This document shows positions 14,742-23,528 of a DNA stretch of 64,000 nucleotides, one piece after another. Below the pieces are notes generated by a model, which had not been told where the DNA came from, made no database searches, and was given only the letters and a program-made list of their open reading frames with translations. Position 1 is the first letter of the stretch. Each line of letters starts with the position of its first letter. A program made the translations under genes and the position numbers. The stretch comes from Streptomyces endophytica (lineage in GTDB: Bacteria > Actinomycetota > Actinomycetes > Streptomycetales > Streptomycetaceae): positions 434,001 to 498,000 of the forward strand of contig NZ_CP110636.1 of NCBI RefSeq assembly GCF_026153355.1. Direction: 5' to 3'.

Positions 14742-16641
14742 CGGACGATCGCCTCCCGCTGCGCCAGGATTTCGGCGAGCAGTCCGCTGACGATGCGGAC
14801 GCCGTCCTCGGTCAGCACGGATTCCGAATGGAACTGCATCGACGCGAATCCGGGTCCGCGCAGCGCGTGCACCTCGCCGGTTTCCGGATCCCGGCTGATC
14901 TCGATCACCCCGGCCGGGGTCTCCGCCTTGTCCTCGGTGCTGTGCGCGGCGAAGGTGTTGTAGAACCCGACCCGCACCCGGTCGCCGAAGAGGTCGACGG
15001 TCCGCTGGACGCCCTGGTTGGGGACCGCGCGGCGGACCAGGTCGAGGCCGAGCAGGGTGCTGAGCACCTGGTGGCTCAGGCAGACCGCGAGGAACGGCCG
15101 CCGCTCGTCGAGGAGTTGGCTGATCGCGGTCCGCAGGTGGGCGATCTTGGGGTGGCCGGTCTCCCGCGGATCGCCCGGGCCGGGCCCCATCACCACCAGG
15201 TCGTACCCGTCGAAGGAGTACGGCTCGTCGAAGCGGCGTACGGTCACCGTGAGGCCCATGGAGCGCAGCTGGTGGTCGATCATCGAGGTGAAGGTGTCCT
15301 CGGCGTCGACGACCAGCACCCGCCGGCCGCTGAGCCCGGCGACCGCCCGGCCGGTCCGGTCCTCCTCGGCGGCGAGCCAGAACCCGGCGATGGTGGCGTT
15401 GCGTTCGGCCAGCGCCGCCCGCACGGTGGCGTGTCCGCCGAACCGCCCGCGCCCCGGTTCCGCGAGTGCGGACAGCAGCCCGGCGGCCTTGGCGCGGGTC
15501 TCGGCGACCTCGGAGAGCGGGTCGGAGTGGCGTACGAGGGTGGCGCCGACGCCGATCCGGACCCGGCCGCGCGGGTCGAGCTCCGCGGTCCGGATGAGGA
15601 TCGCCGAGTCGAGCGTGCGGCCGCCGGCCGCGTCCCGTCCGATCAGGGCGGCGACGCCGCTGTAGTAGCCGCGGCCGGCCGGCTCGTAGCGGGCCACCAC
15701 CCGGGCCGCGCTCTCCAGGGGGCTGCCGGTGACGGTGGGCGCGAACAGCGTCTCGTGCAGGATCTCCCGCACGTCGCGGGTGGTGTGGCCCTCGATGAAG
15801 TACTCGGTGTGCGCGAGCCGGGCCATCTCCCGCAGGTACGGCCCGACGACCCGGCCGCCGGACTCGCAGATGCGGGCCATCATCTTCAGCTCTTCGTCGA
15901 CGACCATGTACAGCTCGTCGGCTTCCTTGCGGTCGGCGAGGAAGTCCATGACCTCGGGCAGGGTGGGCCCGGCGGGCGGGTAGCGGTAGGTGCCGCTGAT
16001 CGGGTTCATCACGGCCTTGCCGTCGTGCACGCTGATGTGCCGCTCCGGTGAGGCGCCGACGAACGTCCGCCCGCCGGTGTGCACCAGGAACGTCCAGTAC
16101 GCCCCGGCCTCGCGCTCCAGCAGCCGCCGGAAGAAGGTCAGCGCGCTGTGCGGCCCGTAGTCGGTGATGTCGGTGACGAAGGACCGCTTGATGACGAAGT
16201 TGGCGCCCTCGCCGGTGCCGATCTCCTCGGCGATGACCCGGCGCACGGTGGCCGCGTAGGCGTCGTCGTCGACGTCGAACGCCCCGCCGGACAGCGTGAT
16301 CGGGACGTCGGGGATGCGGGCCAGCGCCTCGGCGACCGGCACCGTGTCCTGTTCCTCGACGGTGAGGGTGATCAGCGGGGCGTCGTCGTCAGGGGCGTCG
16401 AAGCCGCGCTCGGCGAGCTGGCGGTAGGGGATGAGGGCGAGCACCTCGTGCCGGGCCCGGCGTCGTCCCGGCCGCCCTCCGCGGGCCGGTCCGGCAGCGG
16501 GATGCCGGCCAGGGTGTCCACGGTGGACGCGGTGCCGCGGATCACCTCCAGCAGGCCGCGGCCGGTCGCCTCGGGGCGGTGCAGCAGCGCGAACGCCGGT
16601 GGTGGCGAGGCCAGTACGCGGGCCAGCAGGTCGTCGGTCAT
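14738..16641 (-). CDS. phzE: PhzE-like 2-amino-2-desoxyisochorismate (ADIC) synthase (one apparent frameshift)
   Basis: Fused anthranilate-synthase-type enzyme: N-terminal chorismate-binding domain and C-terminal glutamine amidotransferase domain. In PhzE the product is ADIC, because the lyase step is not completed. The amidotransferase part carries the nucleophile cysteine in AVCLSHQVL and the histidine in QFHSES. The synthase part carries [11 protein letters not shown] and [13 protein letters not shown]. The N-terminus [17 protein letters not shown] is in another frame; one G is missing near 16455, and restoring it gives [17 protein letters not shown]. Restored length is about 634 residues, matching PhzE. 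The next gene upstream is the PhzD partner, which argues for ADIC rather than anthranilate as product. Confidence 0.9.
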
Positions 16642-17281
16642 CGGTGCCCCCGTCGAGGTGGGTGAGGAGTTCCTTGGTGGTGGCGACGGCGGCGCAGCGC
16701 CGGGCCGCGTAGTCCAGGGCCATCCGGTGGTCGGCGGCCGAGAAGTCGGCGACCGCGTCGGCGGCGAGGAACGGCTGGATGTCGTGGGTGAACGCCTCGA
16801 CGGCGCTCATCAGGACTCCGACGTGCGCGTACACCCCGCAGATCAGGAGCTGGTCGCGGCCCGTCTCCCGGATCCGGGCGAGCAGGTCGGACTTGTGGAA
16901 GGCGCTGTAGCGCCACTTGGTGAACACCCAGTCGCCGGGCCGGGGTGCGAGCGGGGCGACCACGGTGCGGTCCTCGGGGCCGGGGGTCATGCCCGGGCCC
17001 CAGAAGTCCTTGAGCAGGCCGCGCTGTTCCTCGGTCATCCCGCCGGGCTGGGCGGTGTAGGCGACCGGTATGCCCAGTTCGGCGGCGCGGTCGCGGAGCA
17101 GCGCGGCGTTGCCCACCAGCGCGTCGCGTACGGTCGCGGGCAGCGGCCGCAGGAAGTAGCGCTGCATGTCGTGGACGAGCAGCACGGCCCGGTCCGGGTC
17201 GGCGGTCCAGTCGACGGTGTTGCCGGGCAGGTCGCCCGGGCCGGGCATCGGGTAGGGCTCGATCGGGGGGATCCCCGCCAT
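16638..17281 (-). CDS. phzD: PhzD-like isochorismatase (ADIC to DHHA; apparent frameshift at its 3' end)
   Basis: Hydrolyses the vinyl ether of ADIC to trans-2,3-dihydro-3-hydroxyanthranilate. The catalytic aspartate is in [10 protein letters not shown] (about residue 37), the lysine in [11 protein letters not shown], and the isochorismatase-superfamily loop is [23 protein letters not shown] site precedes ATG 17281. The frame runs on into the PhzE gene unless one G is added to the G5 run near 16655, which gives a stop overlapping the phzE start as ATGA. Length about 214 residues against 207 for characterised PhzD. Confidence 0.9.
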
Positions 17282-17310
17282 GGTTCCTCCAGGGGCTCTG
17301 GGGCCCACGG

Positions 17311-18093
17311 TCAGACGCCGAGCGTGGCGCCGCCGTCGACCGTGAGGTCGTGCATGGTGATGTGGGCGGCCTGGTCGGAGAGCAGGAAGGCCACCGCGTC
17401 CGCCACGTCCTCGGGGCGGGCGATCTTGCCCAGCGGGATGCCGACCCGGTAGGCGTCGGGGTGGCCGTCGATGGTGCCGCGTGGCCCGGACTCGTCGTGC
17501 CACATCGAGCTGAGCATCGGGGTCTCGGTGGAGCCGGGGGCGACCAGGTTGCAGCGGATGCCCTCCTTGGCCACCTCCAGCCCCAGGCACTTGGTGAACA
17601 TGGTGGCGGCGGCCTTGGAGGCGGCGTAGGCGGCCATCTCCACCCGTGCGGTGCCGGCCGCGTTGGACGCGACGGTGACCAGGGCGCCGCCGCTGCCGCG
17701 GCCGATCATGCGGTTGACCACGGCGCGGGAGACGAAGAAGACGCCGGTGGTGTTGACCGCGAAGGTGACCGCCCAGTCCTCGTCGGTGAGCGCGCGGGCC
17801 TCCGAGAGCCGCAGCACACCGGCGGCGTTGACGAGGAAGTCCAGCGGGCCGAGGGTGTATTCGACGCGGTCCACCACCGCCTCGACCTCGGCGCTGGAGG
17901 TGACGTCCGCGGGGAACGCCGCCGCCTCAAGGCCGTCGGCCCGGAGCTTGTCGACCACATCGGCCAGTCGCTCCGCGTCGCGGTCGACGGCGGCCACCGC
18001 CGCGCCGCGCTCACCGAGGGACCGTACGACCGCCGCGCCTATCCCGCCGGCCGCCCCCGTGACGAGGGCGACCTTGCCTTCCATACCTGACAT
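17311..18093 (-). CDS. DhbA/EntA-like dehydrogenase (DHHA to 3-hydroxyanthranilate)
   Basis: 260-residue SDR of the 2,3-dihydro-2,3-dihydroxybenzoate dehydrogenase family. TGAAGGIG is the NAD loop, NAAGVLRL the structural motif, VTVASNAAG holds the catalytic serine and YAASKAA the Tyr/Lys pair. With PhzD and PhzE as neighbours the expected substrate is dihydro-3-hydroxyanthranilate, giving aromatic 3-hydroxyanthranilate, as in other 3-HAA-forming actinomycete clusters. No phzF, phzA/B or phzG follows, so DHHA is not diverted to phenazine. It is separated from phzD by about 30 bp and from the DAHP synthase by 48 bp, all in one operon. Confidence 0.88.
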   Translation of the reverse strand: MSGMEGKVALVTGAAGGIGAAVVRSLGERGAAVAAVDRDAERLADVVDKLRADGLEAAAFPADVTSSAEVEAVVDRVEYTLGPLDFLVNAAGVLRLSEARALTDEDWAVTFAVNTTGVFFVSRAVVNRMIGRGSGGALVTVASNAAGTARVEMAAYAASKAAATMFTKCLGLEVAKEGIRCNLVAPGSTETPMLSSMWHDESGPRGTIDGHPDAYRVGIPLGKIARPEDVADAVAFLLSDQAAHITMHDLTVDGGATLGV

Positions 18094-18141
18094 GTTCTCG
18101 CTACCTCCATTGCGTGCTGCGACGCGAAATTCCGGGGCCGG

Positions 18142-19311
18142 TCAGCCCCGCCAGGCGGCGGCCACCGCGACCGCCTGGGACGGATTGAGCCGGGGGTCGC
18201 AAAGCGTCGTGTACTTCTCCCCTATTCCGGGGAACCCGTCCGCCCCGACGCCGCATTCGGTGACCTGGTCCGGGGTGGTTTCCAGATGCAGTCCGCCGTC
18301 CACGCCGCCCGCTTCGGACACCGCGCTCTGGAATTCCGTCACCTCGCGGATGACGGTTTCCACGCAGCGGGTCTTCAGCCCGACCGGGCCGGTGACGGTA
18401 TTGCCGTGCATCGGGTCGGTCAGCCAGATCACCGGGTGTCCGGCCGCGCGTACCGCACGGACCAGCCCGGGCAGTTCGGCGCGGACCGCGTCGGCGCCCA
18501 TCCGGGCGATCAGGGTGAGCCGGCCCGGTTCGCGGTGCGGGTCGAGGCGCTCGCACAGCTGACGGATCCCGTCCGGCGTCATGCTCGGGCCGACCTTGCA
18601 GGCCACCGGGTTCTCGACGGCGGCGAGCAGTGCGACGTGGGCGCCGTCGACCTGGCGGGTGCGCTCGCCGATCCACGGCCAGTGCGCCGAGGTCAGCAGC
18701 AGTCCGCCGTCCTCCTGCGCGCGGACCATGGCCAGTTCGTAGTCGAGCAGCAGCGCCTCGTGGCTGGTCCACACCGGTGCCTCGACGCCGCGCCGGCGGG
18801 CCGCGCCGGTCCAGCCGAGCTGCTCGGTGACCTGCCGGGCGGCGCTCAGCCCGGAGAGCAGCCGGCCCGGGTCCGGGCGGCGCAGCTCCGGGTCGGGCTC
18901 CGGGCTGTTGACCATGTGGCCGCGGTAGACGGGCAGTTCGACGCCGCCGACGACCTCGGTGGGCCGGGAGCGGGGCTTGCCGTACTGCCCGGCGATCCGG
19001 CCGACCCGGATGACCGGCTTGTCGGTGTTGAGCTTCATGGTGCCGGCGAGCATGTCCAGCAGCGCGGTCTTGCGCGCGACGTCGCCGGGGGTGCTCTCGG
19101 CCGGGTCCTCGGCACAGTCGCCGGTCTGTATCACCTGGAGTTCACCGGCCGCGGCCCGGGCGAGCAGCCCGCGCAGTTCGCGCACCTCCGCGGCGCGCAC
19201 CAGCGGTTCGGCCCGCGCGAGTTCCTCGCGCACGGTCTCCAGCGCTCCGGTGTCCGGCCAATCCGGCTGTTGTTCCGCCGGCAACGAATGCAGGCGTTCC
19301 AGACTACGCAC
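18142..19311 (-). CDS. Class II 3-deoxy-7-phosphoheptulonate (DAHP) synthase
   Basis: Condenses PEP and erythrose 4-phosphate, the first shikimate step. 389 residues, the short PhzC/secondary-metabolism form lacking the long N-terminal regulatory extension of the roughly 460-residue plant/mycobacterial type. Signatures: QTGDCAE, RVGRIAGQYGKPRS, YRGHMVNS, TSHEALLLDYE, SAHWPWIGERT and DPMHGNT. The GTG start at 19311 follows a GGGAGG site; a competing ATG is out of frame. Likely first gene of the leftward operon and relieved of feedback control, which would commit carbon to the product. The upstream region is shared with the divergent KASIII operon. Confidence 0.92.
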   Translation of the reverse strand: MRSLERLHSLPAEQQPDWPDTGALETVREELARAEPLVRAAEVRELRGLLARAAAGELQVIQTGDCAEDPAESTPGDVARKTALLDMLAGTMKLNTDKPVIRVGRIAGQYGKPRSRPTEVVGGVELPVYRGHMVNSPEPDPELRRPDPGRLLSGLSAARQVTEQLGWTGAARRRGVEAPVWTSHEALLLDYELAMVRAQEDGGLLLTSAHWPWIGERTRQVDGAHVALLAAVENPVACKVGPSMTPDGIRQLCERLDPHREPGRLTLIARMGADAVRAELPGLVRAVRAAGHPVIWLTDPMHGNTVTGPVGLKTRCVETVIREVTEFQSAVSEAGGVDGGLHLETTPDQVTECGVGADGFPGIGEKYTTLCDPRLNPSQAVAVAAAWRG

Positions 19312-19400
19312 TTCATTCCTCCCGATTAATGAGCGGCAGCAGATAGCCACGCACCGGGAAGTCTGTGGCGGGTAATAGTCGAACACCAATGCAGATTCCG

Positions 19401-19420
19401 GGACTCAGTCAAGTGAGTCC
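19401..19420. promoter_or_regulatory. Perfect palindrome in the divergent promoter region
   Basis: Seven-base perfect arms GGACTCA and TGAGTCC with a 6-base centre, inside the 260-bp gap between the DAHP synthase operon (minus) and the KASIII operon (plus). It is a candidate operator for a cluster regulator such as the PucR-type or LuxR-type protein encoded in the second lobe. No matching consensus is known to me. A consensus-like TTGACA lies at about 19471 toward the plus-strand gene, without a convincing -10 partner. Confidence 0.5.
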
Positions 19421-19571
19421 TGTCGCACAGCGTCCGTTTCCGGCCCGGGAAATGACGAAGTACCGGCCAGTTGACAAAGTAATACGCGGCAAATTGACGC
19501 TCATTCAGCGGCCTCGCCATCGTTGACCGGGAAATCACCGCACGTTCTTCTCACCCGACGAAGGATGCGAG

Positions 19572-20594
19572 ATGACATTGGCAACGACAGCGCACGGCCG
19601 CCCGCCCGGCGGACAGTCGCCGGTCGGCGTGCTGGGCACCGGCTCGTATCTCCCGGGCCATGTGGTCGGCAACGACGAGGCCGGCGAGCCCGCAGGGGTG
19701 GACGACGCCTGGATCGTGCGCAAGACCGGTATCCGCGCCCGGCGCTGGGCCAAGCCCGACGAGGCGACCAGCGACCTGGCCGCCGCGGCCGGCCGGGCCG
19801 CGCTCAAGAACGCCGGCATCAGCGCCCGCGATCTGTCGCTGGTCGTCGTGGCGACCTCCACCCCCGACACCCCCCAGCCGCCGACCGCCGCCGTCGTCGC
19901 CGATCTGATCGGAGCGACCCCGGCCACCGCCGCCTTCGACCTCAACGCGGTGTGCAGCGGTTTCGTCTTCGCGCTGTCCGTCGTGCAGCGCACCCTGCTG
20001 GCCTCCGGCGGCCATGCGCTGGTGATCGGCGCGGACATCTACTCGCGGATCCTGGACCGCACCGACCGCCGGACGACGGTGCTGTTCGGCGACGGTGCGG
20101 GCGCCGTGGTGCTGGGACCCACCGACGCCGGCCGCGGCGTGCTCGCCACCCACCTCGCCACCTTCCCCGCCTACCGGGACCTGATCGAGGTGGCCGCCGG
20201 CGGCAGCCGCCGCCCGGCCTCGGCGGAGACCCTCGCGGACGGCTCCCACTACTTCCGGATGAACGGGCGTGCGGTGCGCGAGTTCGTCGCCGAGCACGTC
20301 CCGCCGGCCGTGCACGAGATGCTGCGCCGGGCCGGCGTCCGGCCGGACCAGATCGACCACCTCGTACCCCACCAGGCCAACGCGATCATGCTCGACGAGC
20401 TGACGGACGCCCTCGGGCTGCCCAACGCCCGGCTGCACACGACCGTGGCCGACTACGGCAACACCGGCGCCGCCTCCGTCCCCGTCACCCTCGACGCCGC
20501 CGTCGCCTCCGGCGCGGTACGCCCCGGCGACCTGGCGCTGCTGGCCGGCTTCGGCGGCGGCATGGCGGCGGGGCTGGCCCTGGTCCGCTGCTGA
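19572..20594 (+). CDS. 3-oxoacyl-ACP synthase III (KASIII/FabH-like)
   Basis: 340-residue thiolase-fold enzyme with an intact Cys-His-Asn triad: the cysteine in LNAVCSGFVFAL, the histidine in VPHQANAIM and the asparagine in DYGNTGAAS. Such enzymes condense an acyl-CoA with malonyl-ACP, or in biosynthetic clusters act as acyltransferases forming esters or amides. It is first in a rightward operon with an arylamine N-acetyltransferase and an exporter. No acyl carrier protein, KS/AT or reductase is nearby, so an acyl-transfer or acyl-CoA-forming role is as likely as chain elongation. The ATG start (MTLATTAHGR) follows a purine-rich stretch. Confidence 0.88.
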   Translation: MTLATTAHGRPPGGQSPVGVLGTGSYLPGHVVGNDEAGEPAGVDDAWIVRKTGIRARRWAKPDEATSDLAAAAGRAALKNAGISARDLSLVVVATSTPDTPQPPTAAVVADLIGATPATAAFDLNAVCSGFVFALSVVQRTLLASGGHALVIGADIYSRILDRTDRRTTVLFGDGAGAVVLGPTDAGRGVLATHLATFPAYRDLIEVAAGGSRRPASAETLADGSHYFRMNGRAVREFVAEHVPPAVHEMLRRAGVRPDQIDHLVPHQANAIMLDELTDALGLPNARLHTTVADYGNTGAASVPVTLDAAVASGAVRPGDLALLAGFGGGMAAGLALVRC

Positions 20595-20680
20595 TCGCTG
20601 CCGATCCGCCCGACCCGGCCGGTCACCCCGGACCGCCGGGCCGCCCCACCCCTCCCTTCGCGATCCCGAGGAGCCCCGTC

Positions 20681-21466
20681 ATGCTGACCCCCGAGGCGGT
20701 CGACGCCTATCTGCACCGCATGGGCACCAAGCGGCCCGAGCGCCCGACCGTCGCCGCCCTGCACGAACTGCACGAGCGGCACGTCCTCTCCATCCCGTTC
20801 GAGAACATCGACTTCAACCTCCGGCTGCCCATCAACATGGGCGCGGACGCCGTACCCAAGATCACCGAACAGCGGCGCGGCGGCGGCTGCTACGAGCTCA
20901 ACGGCGCGTTCTCCGAGGTCCTGCGCGCCCTCGGCTACGACGTCACCGTCATGTCCGGCCGCGTCGTGGAGGACGGCGAACTCGGCCCGCTCATGGGCCA
21001 CTTGATCCTCCGGGTGATCGCCGAGGACTCCCCCGAGCGGTGGCTGGTCGACGTCGGCTACGGCCGCGGCTTCCGCCACCCGCTCCGCCTCGACTCCCGT
21101 GCGCCGCAGGAGGACCCGCAGGGCACCTTCGAGCTCCGCGAGGCCGCCGACGGCGACCTCGACGTCTACCGCAACGGCTCCCACCAGTACCGGTTCGAGA
21201 CCCGCCCGCGCACGGTGGACGACTTCCGGCCCACCCTGTGGTGGTTCCGCAGCGCCGACGACTCGCCGTTCCTCACCCAGCTGTTCTGCACCCGCCCCAC
21301 CCCGCGGGGCCGGGTCACCCTCAGCGGCCGCAAGCTCGTCCAGGTCGTCGACGGCACCCGCACCAAGGAGGAACTCGCCGACGACGAGGCGGTGTTCGCG
21401 GCCTACCGCACGCACTTCGGCTTCGACCTCGACGCCCTCCCCACCCCGCCGGCCCCCACCGGCTGA
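20681..21466 (+). CDS. Arylamine N-acetyltransferase
   Basis: 261 residues. Transfers an acyl group, usually acetyl from acetyl-CoA, to aromatic amines. The Cys-His-Asp triad is visible: cysteine in RRGGGCYELNG (about residue 70), histidine in LMGHLILRV and aspartate in LVDVGYG. The N-terminal IPFENIDF motif is also typical. A GAGGAG site precedes ATG 20681. Given an upstream 3-hydroxyanthranilate pathway, an amino-phenol or amino-hydroquinone is the natural substrate, giving an acetanilide-type intermediate or self-protection. RifF-type amide synthases share the fold, but no polyketide synthase is present. Confidence 0.92.
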   Translation: MLTPEAVDAYLHRMGTKRPERPTVAALHELHERHVLSIPFENIDFNLRLPINMGADAVPKITEQRRGGGCYELNGAFSEVLRALGYDVTVMSGRVVEDGELGPLMGHLILRVIAEDSPERWLVDVGYGRGFRHPLRLDSRAPQEDPQGTFELREAADGDLDVYRNGSHQYRFETRPRTVDDFRPTLWWFRSADDSPFLTQLFCTRPTPRGRVTLSGRKLVQVVDGTRTKEELADDEAVFAAYRTHFGFDLDALPTPPAPTG

Positions 21467-21521
21467 CCGCCCCTCCCCCGCTCTCCTTCCTCACGGGCCC
21501 CGGCCCAGAGAGAGATCCCTG

Positions 21522-22727
21522 ATGTTCCTGAAGTTCTTCGCCCTCACCATGTCGCTCTTCGTCATCGGCACCGGCGAGCTGCTGCCCGGCGGGGTGATCG
21601 AAGACCTCTCCGCCGGGCTGGGCGTGTCCATCCCGACCGCGGGTCTGGTCATCACGGCCTATGCCGCGACGGTGGTCTTCGGTGGCCCCCTGGTCACCGG
21701 CCTGACCACCCGGATGTCCCGCCGCAGCCTGCTGCTCGCCCTGATGGTCACCGCCACGGTCGGCAACGTGATCGCGGCCTTCGCCCCGAACTACGCCGTG
21801 CTGGTGGCCGGCCGGATCGTCGCCGCCCTCTCGCACGGCACGTTCGCGGCCGCGAGCTTCGTCGTCGCGGCCAGCCTGGTGCCGCCGGAGAAGGCCGGTT
21901 CGGCCGTCTCCAAGGTGCTGCTCGGCTTCAACCTCGCCTCGGTCCTCGGCGTCCCGCTGGGCACCCTGATCGGCCAGCAGTTCGGCTGGCAGGCCCCGTT
22001 CCGTACGACCGCGGCGCTGTCCCTGGTCTGCGTCGTGCTGCTCGCGGTGCTCATCCCCGGCGGTGCGGAGGGCACCCCCACCTCCGTCCGCGACGAGCTG
22101 CGGGTCTTCACCAAGAAGGAGATCCGCATCGGCATCCTGACCACCGCGCTGGCCACCGGCGGCTTCTTCACCGTGGTGACGTACATGGTGCCGCTGGCCA
22201 CCCAGGTCGGCGGATTCCCGGCGGCCTCCGTCCCGGTGATGCTGGTCGTCTACGGCATCGGCTCGATCCTCGGCAACTGGATCGGCGGCCGCCTCGCCGA
22301 CCGCGCCCTCCTCCCGACCCTCGCCGGCACCCTCGCCGCGCTCACGGTGACCAGCGCACTGTTCTGGGTCGTCGCCCCCGTCACGGCCCTCGCCTGGGCG
22401 TTCTTCTTCCTCTTCGCCGTCGCCACCTTCGCGATCCTGCCGGCCCTCCAGGGCCGCGTCCTGAGCGCCGCCGCCGAGGCCCCCACCCTGGCGGTCACGG
22501 TCAACGTCTCCGCCCTCCAGGTCGGCGCCACCCTCGGATCCTGGTACGGCGGCCGGGTCATCGACACCTTCGACGTCCGCGCCGTCACCCTCGCCTGCGC
22601 CGTCCTGGTCCTCCTGGCCACGGTCCTGGGCACCCGCAGCTGGCTCCGGTCGCGCACACCGAGTGCGGCCACGGTCGCGGCACCGACCCCGGCTCACACC
22701 GAGCCGGTGGAGGCGGGCACGGCGTAG
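21522..22727 (+). CDS. MFS exporter, DHA1 (12-TM) family
   Basis: About 401 residues with 12 predicted hydrophobic segments and AraJ/PbuE-like features: LFVIGTGELLPGGVIEDLSAGLGVS at the N-terminus, the TRMSRRSLLLALM loop-2/3 motif, and LSHGTFAAASFVVAASLVPPEKAGSA. It begins about 55 bp after the N-acetyltransferase gene and ends at a strong terminator, so it is the last gene of the KASIII-NAT-MFS operon. Most likely it exports the cluster product or an acetylated intermediate. Confidence 0.88.
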   Translation: MFLKFFALTMSLFVIGTGELLPGGVIEDLSAGLGVSIPTAGLVITAYAATVVFGGPLVTGLTTRMSRRSLLLALMVTATVGNVIAAFAPNYAVLVAGRIVAALSHGTFAAASFVVAASLVPPEKAGSAVSKVLLGFNLASVLGVPLGTLIGQQFGWQAPFRTTAALSLVCVVLLAVLIPGGAEGTPTSVRDELRVFTKKEIRIGILTTALATGGFFTVVTYMVPLATQVGGFPAASVPVMLVVYGIGSILGNWIGGRLADRALLPTLAGTLAALTVTSALFWVVAPVTALAWAFFFLFAVATFAILPALQGRVLSAAAEAPTLAVTVNVSALQVGATLGSWYGGRVIDTFDVRAVTLACAVLVLLATVLGTRSWLRSRTPSAATVAAPTPAHTEPVEAGTA

Positions 22728-22748
22728 GGACGAACGCCGGCCCGTCAC

Positions 22749-22788
22749 GACGCAGGCCCCGCGGACAGCGTTCCGCAGGGCCTGCGTC
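22749..22788. terminator. Bidirectional terminator hairpin
   Basis: Arms of 11 bp (GACGCAGGCCC/GGGCCTGCGTC) plus 5 bp (GCGGA/TCCGC) with a single internal mismatch and a 6-base loop. It sits between the convergent MFS gene (ends 22727) and SLOG gene (ends 22838), as expected for a shared transcription terminator. Confidence 0.8.
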
Positions 22789-22791
22789 TCC

Positions 22792-22837
22792 GTGCCGTTC
22801 GTTCCGTCCGTGCCGTTCGTTCCGTCCGATCCGTTCG
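22792..22837. repeat. 18-bp direct tandem repeat, about 2.5 copies
   Basis: The unit gtgccgttcgttccgtcc occurs twice in a row and is followed by a degenerate partial copy, between the terminator and the stop of the minus-strand SLOG gene. It is a simple short tandem array and not CRISPR-like. No function can be assigned. Confidence 0.85.
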
Positions 22838-23320
22838 CTACGCGCGCTCGGCCCCCTCCGGCCAGACGACGTCCACCGGCAGCCCGAGCGCCCGGGCCTG
22901 TTCCACGACGTCCGCGGTGCCGCCCCCCTTGCCGCTGGGCGGCGTACCGTCCCACACCGCCACCAGCCGCTCGGCCCGCTTCAGCAACTCCGCGTTGGCC
23001 GCCTCGTACGCCTGCCGGTCGGCCACGTCGTACGGCATGGTCACCACCTCGGCGGCCGCCGCCAGCCGATCGAACGCGGCCGCGTGATCGGCCGTGACCT
23101 CCGCCTCCCGATAGTCCAGCGAGGGAACGACGGCCACCAGCCGCCCCCCGGCCTCGACGACCGCCTCGGCGAACACCGTGTCGGCCCCCCGCGCGAGACA
23201 GGAAACCCCGACCAGCTCTCCGCGAGCGTGCTCCCGCAGCAAAACCCGTATGGCTTCCCGCACTTGCGGCACGGTGCCCTCACTGAGGTCCATGTGCCCG
23301 GTGACGGCGATGGCGGTCAT
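22838..23320 (-). CDS. SLOG-like (Rossmannoid nucleotide/ligand-sensing) small protein
   Basis: 160 residues. The opening TAIAVTGHMDL, followed by VGVSCLARGADTVFAEAVVEAGG and ERLVAVWDGTPPSGKGGTADVVEQAR, resembles the SLOG/YspA superfamily that senses or cleaves nucleotide-derived ligands. Start ATG 23320 overlaps the stop of the upstream DUF397 gene as ATGA. It therefore belongs to the XRE-DUF397-SLOG operon and is probably part of that regulatory module rather than the biosynthetic cluster. Confidence 0.75.
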   Translation of the reverse strand: MTAIAVTGHMDLSEGTVPQVREAIRVLLREHARGELVGVSCLARGADTVFAEAVVEAGGRLVAVVPSLDYREAEVTADHAAAFDRLAAAAEVVTMPYDVADRQAYEAANAELLKRAERLVAVWDGTPPSGKGGGTADVVEQARALGLPVDVVWPEGAERA

Positions 23321-23528
23321 GCGCTGAACTCCCCTTGCCGCACACGGGAGATGAACGCGGCCCAGGCGGTCGCCCCGAACATCAGCGACGGGCCTTCGGG
23401 GCCTTGCTGTCCCGGACGGGCACTTGGCGGTGGGCATGGGCGTGGACCGGCGACCATTCCAGGCAGTTGCCACCGTCCGAGGTGCTGTAGCTGGACTTGA
23501 CCCATCGGTGGCGCCTGGGCACGGTCAC
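23317..23528 (-). CDS. DUF397 protein (one apparent frameshift)
   Basis: Small WhiJ-partner-type protein. The frame from GTG 23528 gives RHRWVKSSYSTSDGGNCLEWSPV, the DUF397 signature, then VRDSKAP. Restoring one G near 23396 continues into SLMFGATAWAAFISRVRQGEFSA, the usual C-terminus. Without it the protein would end early. The GTG overlaps the XRE gene stop as GTGA and follows a GGAGG site. DUF397 proteins typically pair with DUF5753-bearing XRE regulators, exactly as here. Confidence 0.82.

Noticed and set aside
17311..18093. Catecholate siderophore (2,3-dihydroxybenzoate) pathway
   Set aside because: The dehydrogenase resembles DhbA/EntA, but the partner synthase is an amidotransferase-bearing PhzE type and there is no DhbE ligase or NRPS.
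14738..19311. Phenazine biosynthetic cluster
   Set aside because: PhzE, PhzD and a PhzC-type DAHP synthase are present, but phzF, phzA/B and phzG are absent and a DhbA-like dehydrogenase takes their place, pointing to 3-hydroxyanthranilate instead.
22792..22837. CRISPR-like array
   Set aside because: The 18-bp units are directly adjacent without spacers and number only two and a half; no cas genes are present.
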